Shown here piece after piece: positions 17,001 through 24,567 of a DNA stretch of 48,814 nucleotides (its first letter is position 1; each line of letters starts with the position of its first letter). The notes beneath the pieces were generated by a model, which searched no databases, was not told where the DNA came from, and was given only the letters and a program-made list of their open reading frames with translations. The translations under genes and the position numbers were made by a program. Source of the stretch: Bifidobacterium myosotis (GTDB lineage: Bacteria; Actinomycetota; Actinomycetes; Actinomycetales; Bifidobacteriaceae); the NCBI RefSeq assembly GCF_002259745.1, contig NZ_MWWW01000001.1:1-48814 (forward strand). The letters run 5' to 3'.

Positions 17001-17598
17001 CACGATTTCCGTGTCCGCCGACGGCAACGCGTGGACCAAGGTGGCCGACAAGCACGGCTACGCACTGCCCGCCAACGGCAAGCCGCGCGCCTTCGACTTC
17101 GACCCGGTGCAGGACGTGCGCTTCGTCAAGGTCGAGGCGTCCAAGCTGCGCTCCAACCCGAACGAGCACGACGAGTACGCCCTGCAGCTCGTGGAGATCG
17201 CCGTCTACGCCGACCATCACATGCCGGCCATCCCGTCCGAGCCGGAACATGTGACCGTCTCCGTGCAGGCGCACGACGTGCAGGTCGAATGGGCGTTCGC
17301 CTCCGACGGCCGCTCGCCGATCCTCGGCACCACGCTCACGCTCACCAACGCCGCCGGCGAGATCATCCCGGCCGCGGTGGAAGGCACCGACACGCACGCG
17401 CTCATCGCCGACGTGCCGGCCGGCGAGTGGACCGTGACCGTGCAGGGCCGCAATGAGATTGGCGAGGGCGAAACCGCCACGTCCGAGCCGTTCAAGGTGG
17501 GCCGCGCCTCCGCCAACGAGGTGGATACGCTGCTGCCCGTACCTAAGGCCCCGGTGGCCGAGCTGATTGTCGAATCCGGTGCGGTGGCCGTCTCCTAG
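14050..17598 (+). CDS. GH2 glycoside hydrolase with discoidin and FN3 domains, ended by an in-frame TAG
   Basis: A large glycosidase of family GH2 (beta-galactosidase, beta-mannosidase and beta-glucuronidase class); the exact sugar cannot be told. It has no signal peptide, so it is probably intracellular and acts on sugars brought in by the adjacent symporters. The N-terminal sugar-binding domain begins LNGVWDFYP. An Ig-like domain follows, then the TIM barrel with the acid/base motif TNEAW (Asn438–Glu439). A discoidin-like (F5/8 type C) domain spans about 870–1055 and an FN3 domain about 1062–1150. The next FN3 repeat starts and is cut at codon 1183 by TAG, exactly where the other two FN3 repeats have Trp (VQVEW, MNVTW against VAVS-stop). 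The catalytic part is intact, so activity may survive. The ATG at 14050 follows AAAGGGA. Confidence 0.88.
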   Translation: MRLNLNGVWDFYPNGGEQRYDIVVPTWWDSLSRTTGYPEEWEKGLHHGVYVKTVELPENITDEDVFLHVGALATLGKVFVNGKSVGPLTTKGYLMTLLPYDLDINDAVKPGETNEIRIEVWSVKALPEDALATEGGPDRLLFPFGVENIVGRVGIGEDVEIVTKPKLRIDDLQIMPDLKKNADPSDDELGVNITIVNHTGEDADLTLTAAVHPVKGDAADAALDFGATAVHAPAGKATVVKLAKGWPTAHYWSRTDPFLYTLDAAIAAAGAPADAAPVNEASDRFGFRQFWREGDKYILNGVKIRLRGDSLCLLNQGDRDLINEIGDAYGVILDDNHAMDEMAKVWLDAYRHANCNIIRNHIRSVPSHVLMDHADETGMLLEEETAFWNPGSTSNVSLEPPYYLNYSDEAIGYYTEWVERWVREYRNHPSIVLWSTTNEAWNPNDAEILIPPLEAAANREDPTRMVINDGFNKPITNEDSRHYFGGYPSGMTSAPDIYDLYQIDGDLPLGAGEEFSVSTAGIPQYAEDGTIKDIYHGRLNGNPDTISRADFGREVGRVTRGVRTTRMANWKPFCLSMFIYDNIEKVIELDQEHTKHGLNPKALLRPQFDPTAEGDARWIEGDGYQYFANSYADVAAFDKEFDKEPRLGLPHHIYQLGTASQRTLIVYNDEEIDGTELEVRWTVSAVNTQDGTVREVESGSKTLTVDHGEFTETPITIHVPGEVETYESKLVETLSVVKNGKLKFTEDNFLGWIGRPAPAKIGSNRPDIDLGTVDWVSRNVKHCLHLKQEGGALSEKWTARVVDDADGSISFERLAGNLRHEQELFYTVNVAGLESGKEYTGQIEYTGENGDTVTVTVRFVAGKMPCQCQAANKALGATVRVSSNSERNGWTAASLVDGEFKADYNHFGWSSKPSAENHDEWVVLKLARPTTVAQVVLAPRGENPGGTVAEAFHGEGEGVGGVQEFAAGHRAFDPNQGQGFPVDFTISVSADGNAWTKVADKHGYALPANGKPRAFDFDPVQDVRFVKVEASKLRSNPNEHDEYALQLVEIAVYADHHMPAIPSEPEHVTVSVQAHDVQVEWAFASDGRSPILGTTLTLTNAAGEIIPAAVEGTDTHALIADVPAGEWTVTVQGRNEIGEGETATSEPFKVGRASANEVDTLLPVPKAPVAELIVESGAVAVS

Positions 17599-18114
17599 AA
17601 CGACGTGGACACCCGCTCCGGCTTCGGCAAGGGCGGCACCAACATCCACCTGACCCCGGTGGATGTGGCGGCCGAACTGCCCAAGCGCGCCGCCTGGGCG
17701 CCGATCGGCACCACCGCCTACACGTTCGCCGATGTGGCTCGCGGCACCTACCAGGTGACCATCGAAGCCACCACCGGCGAAGACAAGGTCTCCGCGGCCA
17801 GCGAGCCGAGCGAGCCGATTATCGTCGCCGCAGTACCCGCCAAGCCCAACAAGCCGGGCGTCACTTCCTCCGGCGACACGATGAACGTGACCTGGCAGGC
17901 CCCGGCCGACGGCGGTACCCCGGTCGCCTCGTACGTGCTCACCCTGCGCAACCTCACCGAGAACACCGTCAAGGTGGTCAAGGCCGAGGCCGGCGAGGAG
18001 GCCAAGAGCGTGTCCGGGCTCACGGCCGGCAACTACACGGCATCCGTGATCGCGGTCAACGCGATCGGCATGTCCGCCGAGTCCAGCCCGTCCCTGCCCT
18101 GCCTGATTAAGTAA
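17599..18114 (+). pseudogene. Severed FN3 tail of the GH2 protein
   Basis: The GH2 frame continues unchanged after the TAG for 171 codons: the rest of the second FN3 repeat (NDVDTRSGFGKGGTN…YQVTIEA) and a complete third one (MNVTWQAPADGGTPVASYVLTL…YTASVIAVNAIG). It ends in TAA. Without read-through this part is not made; the GTG at 17605 has no ribosome site. Such tails usually help fold or bind carbohydrate. Restoring TGG would give a 1354-residue enzyme. Confidence 0.85.
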
Positions 18115-18131
18115 GGGACAGCAGCGCGCGC

Positions 18132-18164
18132 AATCGGAGGGTGATTCGTGCTCACCCTCCGATT
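18132..18164 (+). terminator. Strong intergenic hairpin after the GH2 gene
   Basis: A perfect 12-bp stem AATCGGAGGGTG / CACCCTCCGATT with a 9-nt loop lies 18 bases after the GH2 stop. It lacks a U-tract, so it may stop transcription only partly or stabilise the GH2 mRNA before the symporter gene. Confidence 0.55.
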
Positions 18165-18278
18165 CGATGCGCTAGCAACAAGATTTGTCGTCGTTTCGGC
18201 GGCGACATCGCTCCTTGGGGAGCGAGCCGTTCCTTTGAGAACGGAAAACAAGGAAAAAGAACTAAGGAGTTCTCAAAA

Positions 18279-19700
18279 ATGAGCACTGCAATAGCGCAGC
18301 CGGCCAAGAAGGCCCCGCAGAAGCTGACTTGGCTGAACATCGTCGGTTATGGTTCCGGCGATCTTGCGAACAACATCGGCTGGCGTATGATGTCGATGTT
18401 CCTGGCCACCTACTACATCTACATGGGCATCGACCCGGTGACCACCGCCAACATCTTCCTCTTCGCCCGCTTCTTCCAGGCCGTCGTCTACCTGCTCGCC
18501 GGCAACTACGCCGACCGTGTCAAGCCGAACAAGAACGGCAAGTTCCGTCGTCTGGTCGTCTGGTTCGGTGTGCCGATGATGGTCGCCATCGCCCTGATGT
18601 ACACCATTCCGGCCGATGCCGAGATGGGTGTCAAGGTGGCATGGGCCATCGTCACCTACCTGCTCTACCAGCTGCTCGGTGCCCTCGGCGGCGTGCCGTA
18701 CGGCGCCCTGCTCGGCGCCATGACCCAGGACCAGAACGAGCGTCAGCGCCTGTCCTCCGCCCGTATGGTCGGCGGCGCCCTGTTCGGCCTGATCGTCACC
18801 TTCACGCTGGCCCCGGCCATCAACACCGTCAAGGACCAGGCCGCCCTCGCCAAGCGCATGCTGCCGATCGTCTCCATCTTCTGCCTCGTCGGCGCCCTGA
18901 TCTACGTCTTCCTGTACAAGACCACCATCGAGCAGATCGATGTACCCGAGCAGCCGAAGGTCTCCTTCCTTGACACCCTCAAGGCCATCGTCATGAACCC
19001 GGCCCTGCTCATCCTGTGCTTCGCCACCGGCTTCTACCTGATCGCCACCTGCGTGGGCTCCATCGGACCGATCATCGCCAAGGAAGTCCTCGCCAATGGC
19101 GCCGACGCCGGCACGCTGGCCCTCATCACCACCATCGTCACCCTGATCAACGCCTCCATCGGCGTCGTGGCCTCCCCGTTCGGTCCGGTCATCGCCCGCC
19201 ACCTCGGCAAGAAGGGCGGATGGTACCTCGGCTGCGCCCTCGGCATCATCGGTGGTGTGATGTTCATCTTCGTCTCCAACGTCTGGCTGTCCCTCGTGGG
19301 CATGGCGCTCAACGCCATCGGCGCCCAGTTCTGCGGCAACTACGTGTGGGGCATGGAAGGCGACACCGTCGAGTACTACGAGTGGAAGACCGGCAAGCGC
19401 ACCGATGGCGCCGCCATGGCCGGCCTGAGCTTCTTCCGCCAGATGTTCGGCGCCCTGACCTCCTGGCTCGGCCCGGCCATCCTCGCCTTCACCGGCTACA
19501 AGTCCGGCATGAACGTGGCCCAGGACCCGACCGTCGCCGAGAACCTGCGTCTGGCCGCCGGCCTCGTGCCGCTCATCGGCTTCGTGATCTCCGCCGCGAT
19601 CATGTTCTTCTACCCGGTCACCGAGGAGAAGTTCAAGCAGATCAAGGCCGAGCTCGCCGAGCGTCACGCCGCCGCTGAGGCTGCTGCCGTTCAGGCGTGA
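18279..19700 (+). CDS. GPH-family sugar:cation symporter (MFS)
   Basis: A 473-residue twelve-helix symporter of the GPH family. The start at 18279 (MSTAIAQPAKKAPQ) follows TAAGGAGT by 8 bases; the upstream frame is not protein-like. Family signs are YGSGDLANNIGWRMMSMFLATYYIYMG in helix 1, the helix 2–3 region with DRVKPNKNGKFR, VPYGALLGAMTQDQNERQRLSSARM in the conserved central loop, and GMEGDTVEYYEWKTGKRTDGAAMA near helix 10, the last typical of GPH proteins. It probably takes up the glycoside hydrolysed by the GH2 enzyme before it, with the LacI regulator after it controlling both. The substrate is unknown. The tail is Ala-rich. Confidence 0.9.
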   Translation: MSTAIAQPAKKAPQKLTWLNIVGYGSGDLANNIGWRMMSMFLATYYIYMGIDPVTTANIFLFARFFQAVVYLLAGNYADRVKPNKNGKFRRLVVWFGVPMMVAIALMYTIPADAEMGVKVAWAIVTYLLYQLLGALGGVPYGALLGAMTQDQNERQRLSSARMVGGALFGLIVTFTLAPAINTVKDQAALAKRMLPIVSIFCLVGALIYVFLYKTTIEQIDVPEQPKVSFLDTLKAIVMNPALLILCFATGFYLIATCVGSIGPIIAKEVLANGADAGTLALITTIVTLINASIGVVASPFGPVIARHLGKKGGWYLGCALGIIGGVMFIFVSNVWLSLVGMALNAIGAQFCGNYVWGMEGDTVEYYEWKTGKRTDGAAMAGLSFFRQMFGALTSWLGPAILAFTGYKSGMNVAQDPTVAENLRLAAGLVPLIGFVISAAIMFFYPVTEEKFKQIKAELAERHAAAEAAAVQA

Positions 19701-19880
19701 AGCGGCAGCCCAGTGGGCTGTTTGTAGCCGAGGTCGAACGGCGACAGCCGTGATGTAATGATGGGTCCGGCCGATAGGCTGGTCCGAAATTGCAGGCTGA
19801 GGCGTGATTTCTCTGGGTTCCCCTCTCTGAGGGGAGCCCAGATACTATATGTCTTCTAAGGCATTGAGAGGGCGGTGACG

Positions 19881-21305
19881 ATGACCCAACGCAAGGCGAC
19901 GGACCGTGTCCGTCTGGCTGATGTGGCCGAGGAGGCCGGCGTGGCCATCTCCACCGTTTCCCGTGTGTTCGGCAATCCCGACCGTGTGAACTTCCAGACC
20001 GTGGAGCATGTTCGCGCGGTGGCCGAACGGCTTGGATACCGGCCGAATCCGAGACGCCGCAGTGCCGGCAACGCCGTCCTCGGAGCGGCCTCCGCGGGCA
20101 TGTACGGCACTGCGTCCGCCGACGACATCGGCTCTCATGACGGCTCCGATGCCGCCGTCGACGTCCGCCGGCCGGCCGGTTCCGTCGGGGCGTCCGCCAC
20201 TGCCGGTGAGCGTATGCCGGCAGCGCCGTCGGTTCCCGGTACATTCCCATCATCACCATCGGCATCGGCTCTGTCGTCCGGCTCGCAAACCGCGAACGAG
20301 AACGGACGGCTGCGGCCATACGATACGGAATCCCGTCGCGGCGGCACGGCCGTACCGCGCGCGAACGTCGCATCATCCCGCACCGGCGGCGGTGCGCGGC
20401 AGCGCGCCGAACGAGGCGTGGAGGGCGGCATCATCGCGCTCGTCGTCAAGGACACGGCCGACGGCATCTCCTCGCAGATCCTCAAAGGCGCACAGGTCAC
20501 GGCAATGGAGTCGGACAGCGCCGTCAGCATCATCGAAACCGGCCAATCGCAGGCCCGCACCCAGCAGATGCTCACCCATCTCGAAGGCAAGGTGGACGGC
20601 ATCATCCTCGCCTCCGACTCGCCCGGCATCGACTTCATCCGCAACTATGCGAAGCGCATGCCGCTGGTCGTGCTCAACCGGCCCGTGGACGGCGTGCCCA
20701 GCGTGGTGCCCGACCCGCGCATCGGCGTGGTGCGGGCACTGAGCCTGCTGCGGCGGTACCATCACACCGCCATCACGTATGTGTCCGGGCCGAGCGCCTC
20801 GTGGGCCAACCAGTCGCGATAGTCCTGCCTGCACGAGGTGGGGCAACGGATGGGATTCCGCGTGAACCAGATCGGCCCGGTGCATGCCACCGTGGAGGGC
20901 GGATATCAGGCGGCGCTGGCGCTGGAGGGCTCCAAGCCCACGGCCGTCATCACGTATAACGACCTCATCGCCGCCGGCATCGTGCTCCGCCTCGGCGCGG
21001 ACGGCGTGCGGGTGCCGGATGACGTCTCCGTGATCGGTTTCGACAACACACTCATCGCACCGGTGGTCACGCCGCCGATCACCTCGATCCGCATCCCGCG
21101 CGCCCAACTCGGCCAGGCCGCGGTCCGGCTGCTGCTCGGCCGGGAGGCCGGCGGATTCCGCAATCCGGCGGACGCCCAGCTCATGGAACGGCTTACCGAA
21201 CTCGGCGTGCGCAACGAGGACGAGGCCTCGGATTCCGTCACCCTCGTGGATACGTCGATCATCGTACGGCGGTCGGTGGGCGAGCGGCGGCAGGATCAGG
21301 GGTAG
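19881..21305 (+). pseudogene. LacI-family regulator interrupted by an in-frame TAG
   Basis: Transcription regulator of the LacI/GalR family. The DNA-binding domain reads VRLADVAEEAGVAISTVSRVFGN (about residues 11–33). The effector-binding domain starts near GGIIALVVKD and includes GKVDGIILA, LVVLNRPVDGV, and after the break AVITYNDLIAAG, VPDDVSVIGFDNT and TSIRIPRAQLGQAAVRLL. Two things are odd. A roughly 115-residue Ser/Pro/Gly-rich insertion separates the DNA-binding and sensing domains, where relatives have a short hinge. And codon 314 is TAG in ASWANQSR-stop-SCLHEVGQRMGF, where Trp is common in relatives. The frame continues unchanged to 21305. A truncated 313-residue product would lack half the sugar-binding domain. 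The likely targets are the GH2 and symporter genes. Confidence 0.85.
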
Positions 21306-21440
21306 GTCTGAAGGCAAGGTGTCGGGGCGAGCCGTGTCGCCGGCTGCCGTGCCGAAACGACGTCGTCGCCTTTGGCCAATAAGCTGGTCAGGTAGCGGTA
21401 TGTGCCGGGCGTGTGCCGCGCGATGCGAAAGCGGGGAATC

Positions 21441-22994
21441 ATGGCGGAGGTTGACAGCCACGCGCTACGGGCGGCGCTGGACGGCACCGGTCCGCGCAAA
21501 ATCACGTTGCGCGAGGCTATCGGCTTCGGCATCGGCGACTTCTACGGCGGTGGCCAGCTCACCATCATCGCCACCTACCTTTCCCTGTTCTGGACTACGT
21601 TCTGCGGGATGTCCATCGCCACCGCACAGTCGGTGATCGGCCTGAGTGCGCTCATCAGCGCCGTGGCTGCGCTGGTGTTCGGCGTCTTCGACGACAATCT
21701 CTACCGTTACAGCCTTGGCCGCAGGTTCGGCCGTCGCCGCTTCCTGCTCATGATCATCGGACCGATGCTGCTCGTGGGCGTGTTCCTGTGGATTCCGGGC
21801 TTCCCGGTGGCGGTGTACGCGCTCGTCTACGTGTTCTGGGTGGTGCTCGCGCAGCTGTTCCAGACCGCCTACAACCCGCTGCCCGGCGAAATGACGCCGG
21901 ATTTCAACAGCCGCACCAAGCTGTCCACCGTGCGACTGTTCATCTCCACCGGCGCGGGCACGCTCATCCCGCTGGCCGGCAGTCTGGTGCTGGCCGTGGT
22001 GGGGGAGCGCACACCCACCGGCTACATGATCTTCACCATCGGCACCACCGTGCTGTTCGCGCTCGCCGTGTTCGCCTGCTGGCGTTCCACATGGGAGATG
22101 ACCCCGGAGGCCGCGGGCTTCGGTGCATGGGCGCGCGGCGAGCGGCATGACGGCCATATCGGCGCGGCAGGCTGGATGCGCCGCGCGGTCAAGGTGCTGC
22201 GCGAATACGCCACCACGCTGAGAATCAAGGAATTCCGCAAGCATCTATCCATCTACCTGCTCGTGCAGGTCTCGATGGACGTGTTCGGCCAGACTTTCGT
22301 GTTCTTCGTGGTCTACAACTGGAGCCACACCGCGGCGTTCGCCTCGCTGCTGCTTTCCTGCGCGGTCGTCTCGCTGCCGCTGATGCCGGTGTTCGGCTGG
22401 GCCATGACCCGAATCGGGCCCAAGAAGCTGTACGCGATCAACTTCGCCGGCTGCCTCATCGGCGTTGGCTGGCTGTTCGCCGCATGGATGCTGGTCGGGC
22501 GGCTGTCGGGCGTGGCCTGGACCGTGTTCGCCGTCGTCGGCGCGCTGTGGTTCTTCGCGTTCAAATCGTTGTGCGGCTACCTGCCGTGGGCCGTGTTCCC
22601 GTACATCGCGGACATCGACCAGATCGTCACCCGCCGTTACCGCTCCGCCACGTTCTCGGGCATTCAGGCGTCGTGCCGGCAGCTGGGGTCGGGGCTCGGC
22701 ACCATCTGTGTGGGTGCGATTCTGGGGGCGGTCGGCTTCGACGCCACGCGAACCGCGCAGACCCCGACGGCGCAGATCGGACTGGGGGCCGTGCTGCTGG
22801 GCTGGTTCGCGTTCGCGATGATCGTCGCCTGGATCATCTCCGCCCATTTGGTCATTGACAAGCGCACTGATGCCGTGCTGCTCGCCGAAATCACCCGACT
22901 GCGTAACGGGGGCGCCAAGGCGGATGTTGATCCGGAGGTGCGCGGCGTGGTGGAGCATTTGACCGGCCTGCCGTACGCGGCCTGCTGGCGCTGA
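21441..22994 (+). CDS. GPH/MFS sugar symporter
   Basis: A 517-residue membrane transporter related to GPH symporters. It starts MAEVDSHALRAALDG, preceded by GCGGGGA at 21430–21436; the longer frame from 21402 lacks a ribosome site. Helix 1 contains IGFGIGDFYGGGQLTIIATYLSLFW. The following loop has LYRYSLGRRFGRRRFLLMI and helix 5 is followed by NPLPGEMTPDFNSRTKLSTVRL, matching the conserved GPH central loop. A cytoplasmic loop (about residues 225–265) is longer than usual. It is the third GPH-type transporter here and probably belongs to the same catabolic block as the GH2 gene, although it carries its own leader. The substrate is unknown. Confidence 0.85.
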   Translation: MAEVDSHALRAALDGTGPRKITLREAIGFGIGDFYGGGQLTIIATYLSLFWTTFCGMSIATAQSVIGLSALISAVAALVFGVFDDNLYRYSLGRRFGRRRFLLMIIGPMLLVGVFLWIPGFPVAVYALVYVFWVVLAQLFQTAYNPLPGEMTPDFNSRTKLSTVRLFISTGAGTLIPLAGSLVLAVVGERTPTGYMIFTIGTTVLFALAVFACWRSTWEMTPEAAGFGAWARGERHDGHIGAAGWMRRAVKVLREYATTLRIKEFRKHLSIYLLVQVSMDVFGQTFVFFVVYNWSHTAAFASLLLSCAVVSLPLMPVFGWAMTRIGPKKLYAINFAGCLIGVGWLFAAWMLVGRLSGVAWTVFAVVGALWFFAFKSLCGYLPWAVFPYIADIDQIVTRRYRSATFSGIQASCRQLGSGLGTICVGAILGAVGFDATRTAQTPTAQIGLGAVLLGWFAFAMIVAWIISAHLVIDKRTDAVLLAEITRLRNGGAKADVDPEVRGVVEHLTGLPYAACWR

Positions 22995-23022
22995 TCGGCG
23001 AATGCTGGCGCCGATTGGTGAA

Positions 23023-23207
23023 TTCGCCGGATTCTCGCGGAATTTCTGTCGGATTTCGCGCCGATTTCGCGTTGAATCCGCGTTGAATCCGGCGAAATCG
23101 ACTGTAAGTACGCGGCTCAACGAAGTACTCGCGTACTTGCAGTCGGAAATCGGCCCCAAAGGGACTGTATGTACGCGGCATGTTCGTTGGGCCGCGTACA
23201 TACAGTC
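23023..23207. repeat. Three successive inverted repeats
   Basis: First, TTCGCCGGATTC (23023–23034) pairs with GAATCCGGCGAA (23085–23096). Second, GACTGTAAGTACGCG (23100–23114) pairs with CGCGTACTTGCAGTC (23130–23144). Third, GACTGTATGTACGCGGC (23163–23179) pairs perfectly with GCCGCGTACATACAGTC (23191–23207). The second and third share the core GACTGTAwGTACGCG, so they are related sites. No U-tract follows. Confidence 0.75.
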
Positions 23208-23214
23208 GGTCGCG

Positions 23215-23301
23215 GTGCCGTCCGCGCAGCCGGAGGCGACTTCTGCACGTTCCTGATGACGGCCTGGATCGCGCAGTGCCGTCTGCGCGGCCGGAGGCGA
23301 C
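23215..23301. repeat. 26-bp direct repeat
   Basis: 23215–23240 and 23276–23301 share a 26-bp sequence beginning GTGCCGTC and ending GCCGGAGGCGAC, with two differences, 61 bp apart. A weaker third match lies near 23343–23365. It fills the gap before tatD together with the inverted repeats. Confidence 0.7.
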
Positions 23302-23408
23302 ATAGGGCGGACGGACCGTGTTCGACGTGACCGTGTTGTGTCGCCCGCGCGACCGGGGCCGACGGGACGCTACGCGCGGCACGCATTCGTGACATACACT
23401 GGGGAATC

Positions 23409-24365
23409 ATGAGCAAACACCACCGCGACCGCAGCTGGGCGCCGGCCCCCGACGCGCTGCCCGCAGACGCCCACGTCATCGACAACCATACGCATGTGGC
23501 CTCGGTGATCCCCTTCGCCAGGGCCATGGATCACGAGGCGCAGGCCAAGGGACAGCCCGCCGTGCCGGTCTACGATGTGGACCAATTGCTTGCGCAGGCG
23601 CAGGCTGTCGGCGTTGGGGGTATCATCGACTGCGGTTGCGAGCTGCCGCACCTGATGACCGCGGTCCAGATGGCGATCGAACATCCAGGTAATGTGCACG
23701 CGGCGCTCGCAATTCATCCCAACGAAGCCGTGCTGCACGGTCATCGCGGCGTGCCCGGTCCGGATGGGCTGCCGGTCAAATACAAGCCTTATCACGACGT
23801 GAGCTTCGAGGACGCGCTCGCCGAAGTACATCGCCTCGCCACCCAATACCCCGAGCAGGTGGTGGCCATCGGCGAGACCGGCATGGATCTGTTCCGTACC
23901 GGCGCGGGGGCCATGGAGCTGCAGCGCGAGGCCTTCCGCGCGCACATCTCGTTGGCCAAGGAACTGAACCTGCCGATGCAGATCCATGACCGCGACTCGC
24001 ACAAGGAGGTCATCGAGACGCTGCTCGCGGATGGCGCGCCCGAGCGCACGGTCTTCCACTCCTACTCCGGCGACCGTGAGATGGGCGAGATCGCGCGCGA
24101 GCACGGCTGGTACCTGAGCTTCTCCGGCACGGTGAGCTACAAGGGCAACGACGGCATCCGCGAGTCCCTGCGCATTGTGGGGCTCGATCACGCGATGGTC
24201 GAGACGGACGCCCCGTACCTGACGCCCATGCCCTACCGAGGCCGGACGAACGCGCCGTACATGATTCCCTACACGCTGCGCGCGATGGCCGACGCGCTCG
24301 ATCTGCCGCTGGCCGAGGTGGCGCGTGGTACCCGGGCCACGACCCGTGCGGTATACGGAATCTAA
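23409..24365 (+). CDS. TatD-family metal-dependent hydrolase
   Basis: A TIM-barrel metallohydrolase of the TatD family (318 residues), thought to be a 3'–5' DNA exonuclease or phosphodiesterase needing divalent metals. Metal ligands are visible in order: HTH (His27, His29), GETGMD, QIHDRDSH, FHSYSGD and ETDAPYL. The start ATG is at 23409 with GGGGAATC upstream. The N-terminal 20 residues (MSKHHRDRSWAPAPDALPAD) precede the fold as in many actinobacterial members. In related genomes the gene usually follows metG directly; here more than 13 kb of accessory DNA lies between them. Confidence 0.9.
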   Translation: MSKHHRDRSWAPAPDALPADAHVIDNHTHVASVIPFARAMDHEAQAKGQPAVPVYDVDQLLAQAQAVGVGGIIDCGCELPHLMTAVQMAIEHPGNVHAALAIHPNEAVLHGHRGVPGPDGLPVKYKPYHDVSFEDALAEVHRLATQYPEQVVAIGETGMDLFRTGAGAMELQREAFRAHISLAKELNLPMQIHDRDSHKEVIETLLADGAPERTVFHSYSGDREMGEIAREHGWYLSFSGTVSYKGNDGIRESLRIVGLDHAMVETDAPYLTPMPYRGRTNAPYMIPYTLRAMADALDLPLAEVARGTRATTRAVYGI

Positions 24366-24567
24366 GGCGCGGGGCAACGTCGTTGATGTTGGTCGTCCGC
24401 TCTACTAAAAGCTGTCCGTCCGCCTTGTGAAAAATAGACAATCTGCCCTATTTCCGTAAGTTGTTAAGAATTCGTTAGGGCGCTACCATGGCTTTCGAAA
24501 GTAGGGCATAGTAGGCGAGAGCAGGAGTTCGCGGGCTGTGGTGTGAACCCGCGTGGAGGACGAACGT

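Noticed and set aside
13774..17649. Long minus-strand open frame of nearly 1300 codons opposite the GH2 gene
   Set aside because: It mirrors the GC-biased third codon positions of the GH2 gene, has no ribosome site and encodes a Gly/Val/His/Arg-rich product without any family pattern.
17596..20822. Genome-wide reassignment of UAG to Trp
   Set aside because: Other genes in the window end properly at TAG, for example the DUF4012 gene (36368–36370) and the acyltransferase at 37652–37654, and no suppressor tRNA is seen.
24366..24567. Potassium- or c-di-AMP-responsive riboswitch before kup
   Set aside because: I could not find the paired core elements of ydaO or ykkC-type leaders in these 200 bases.
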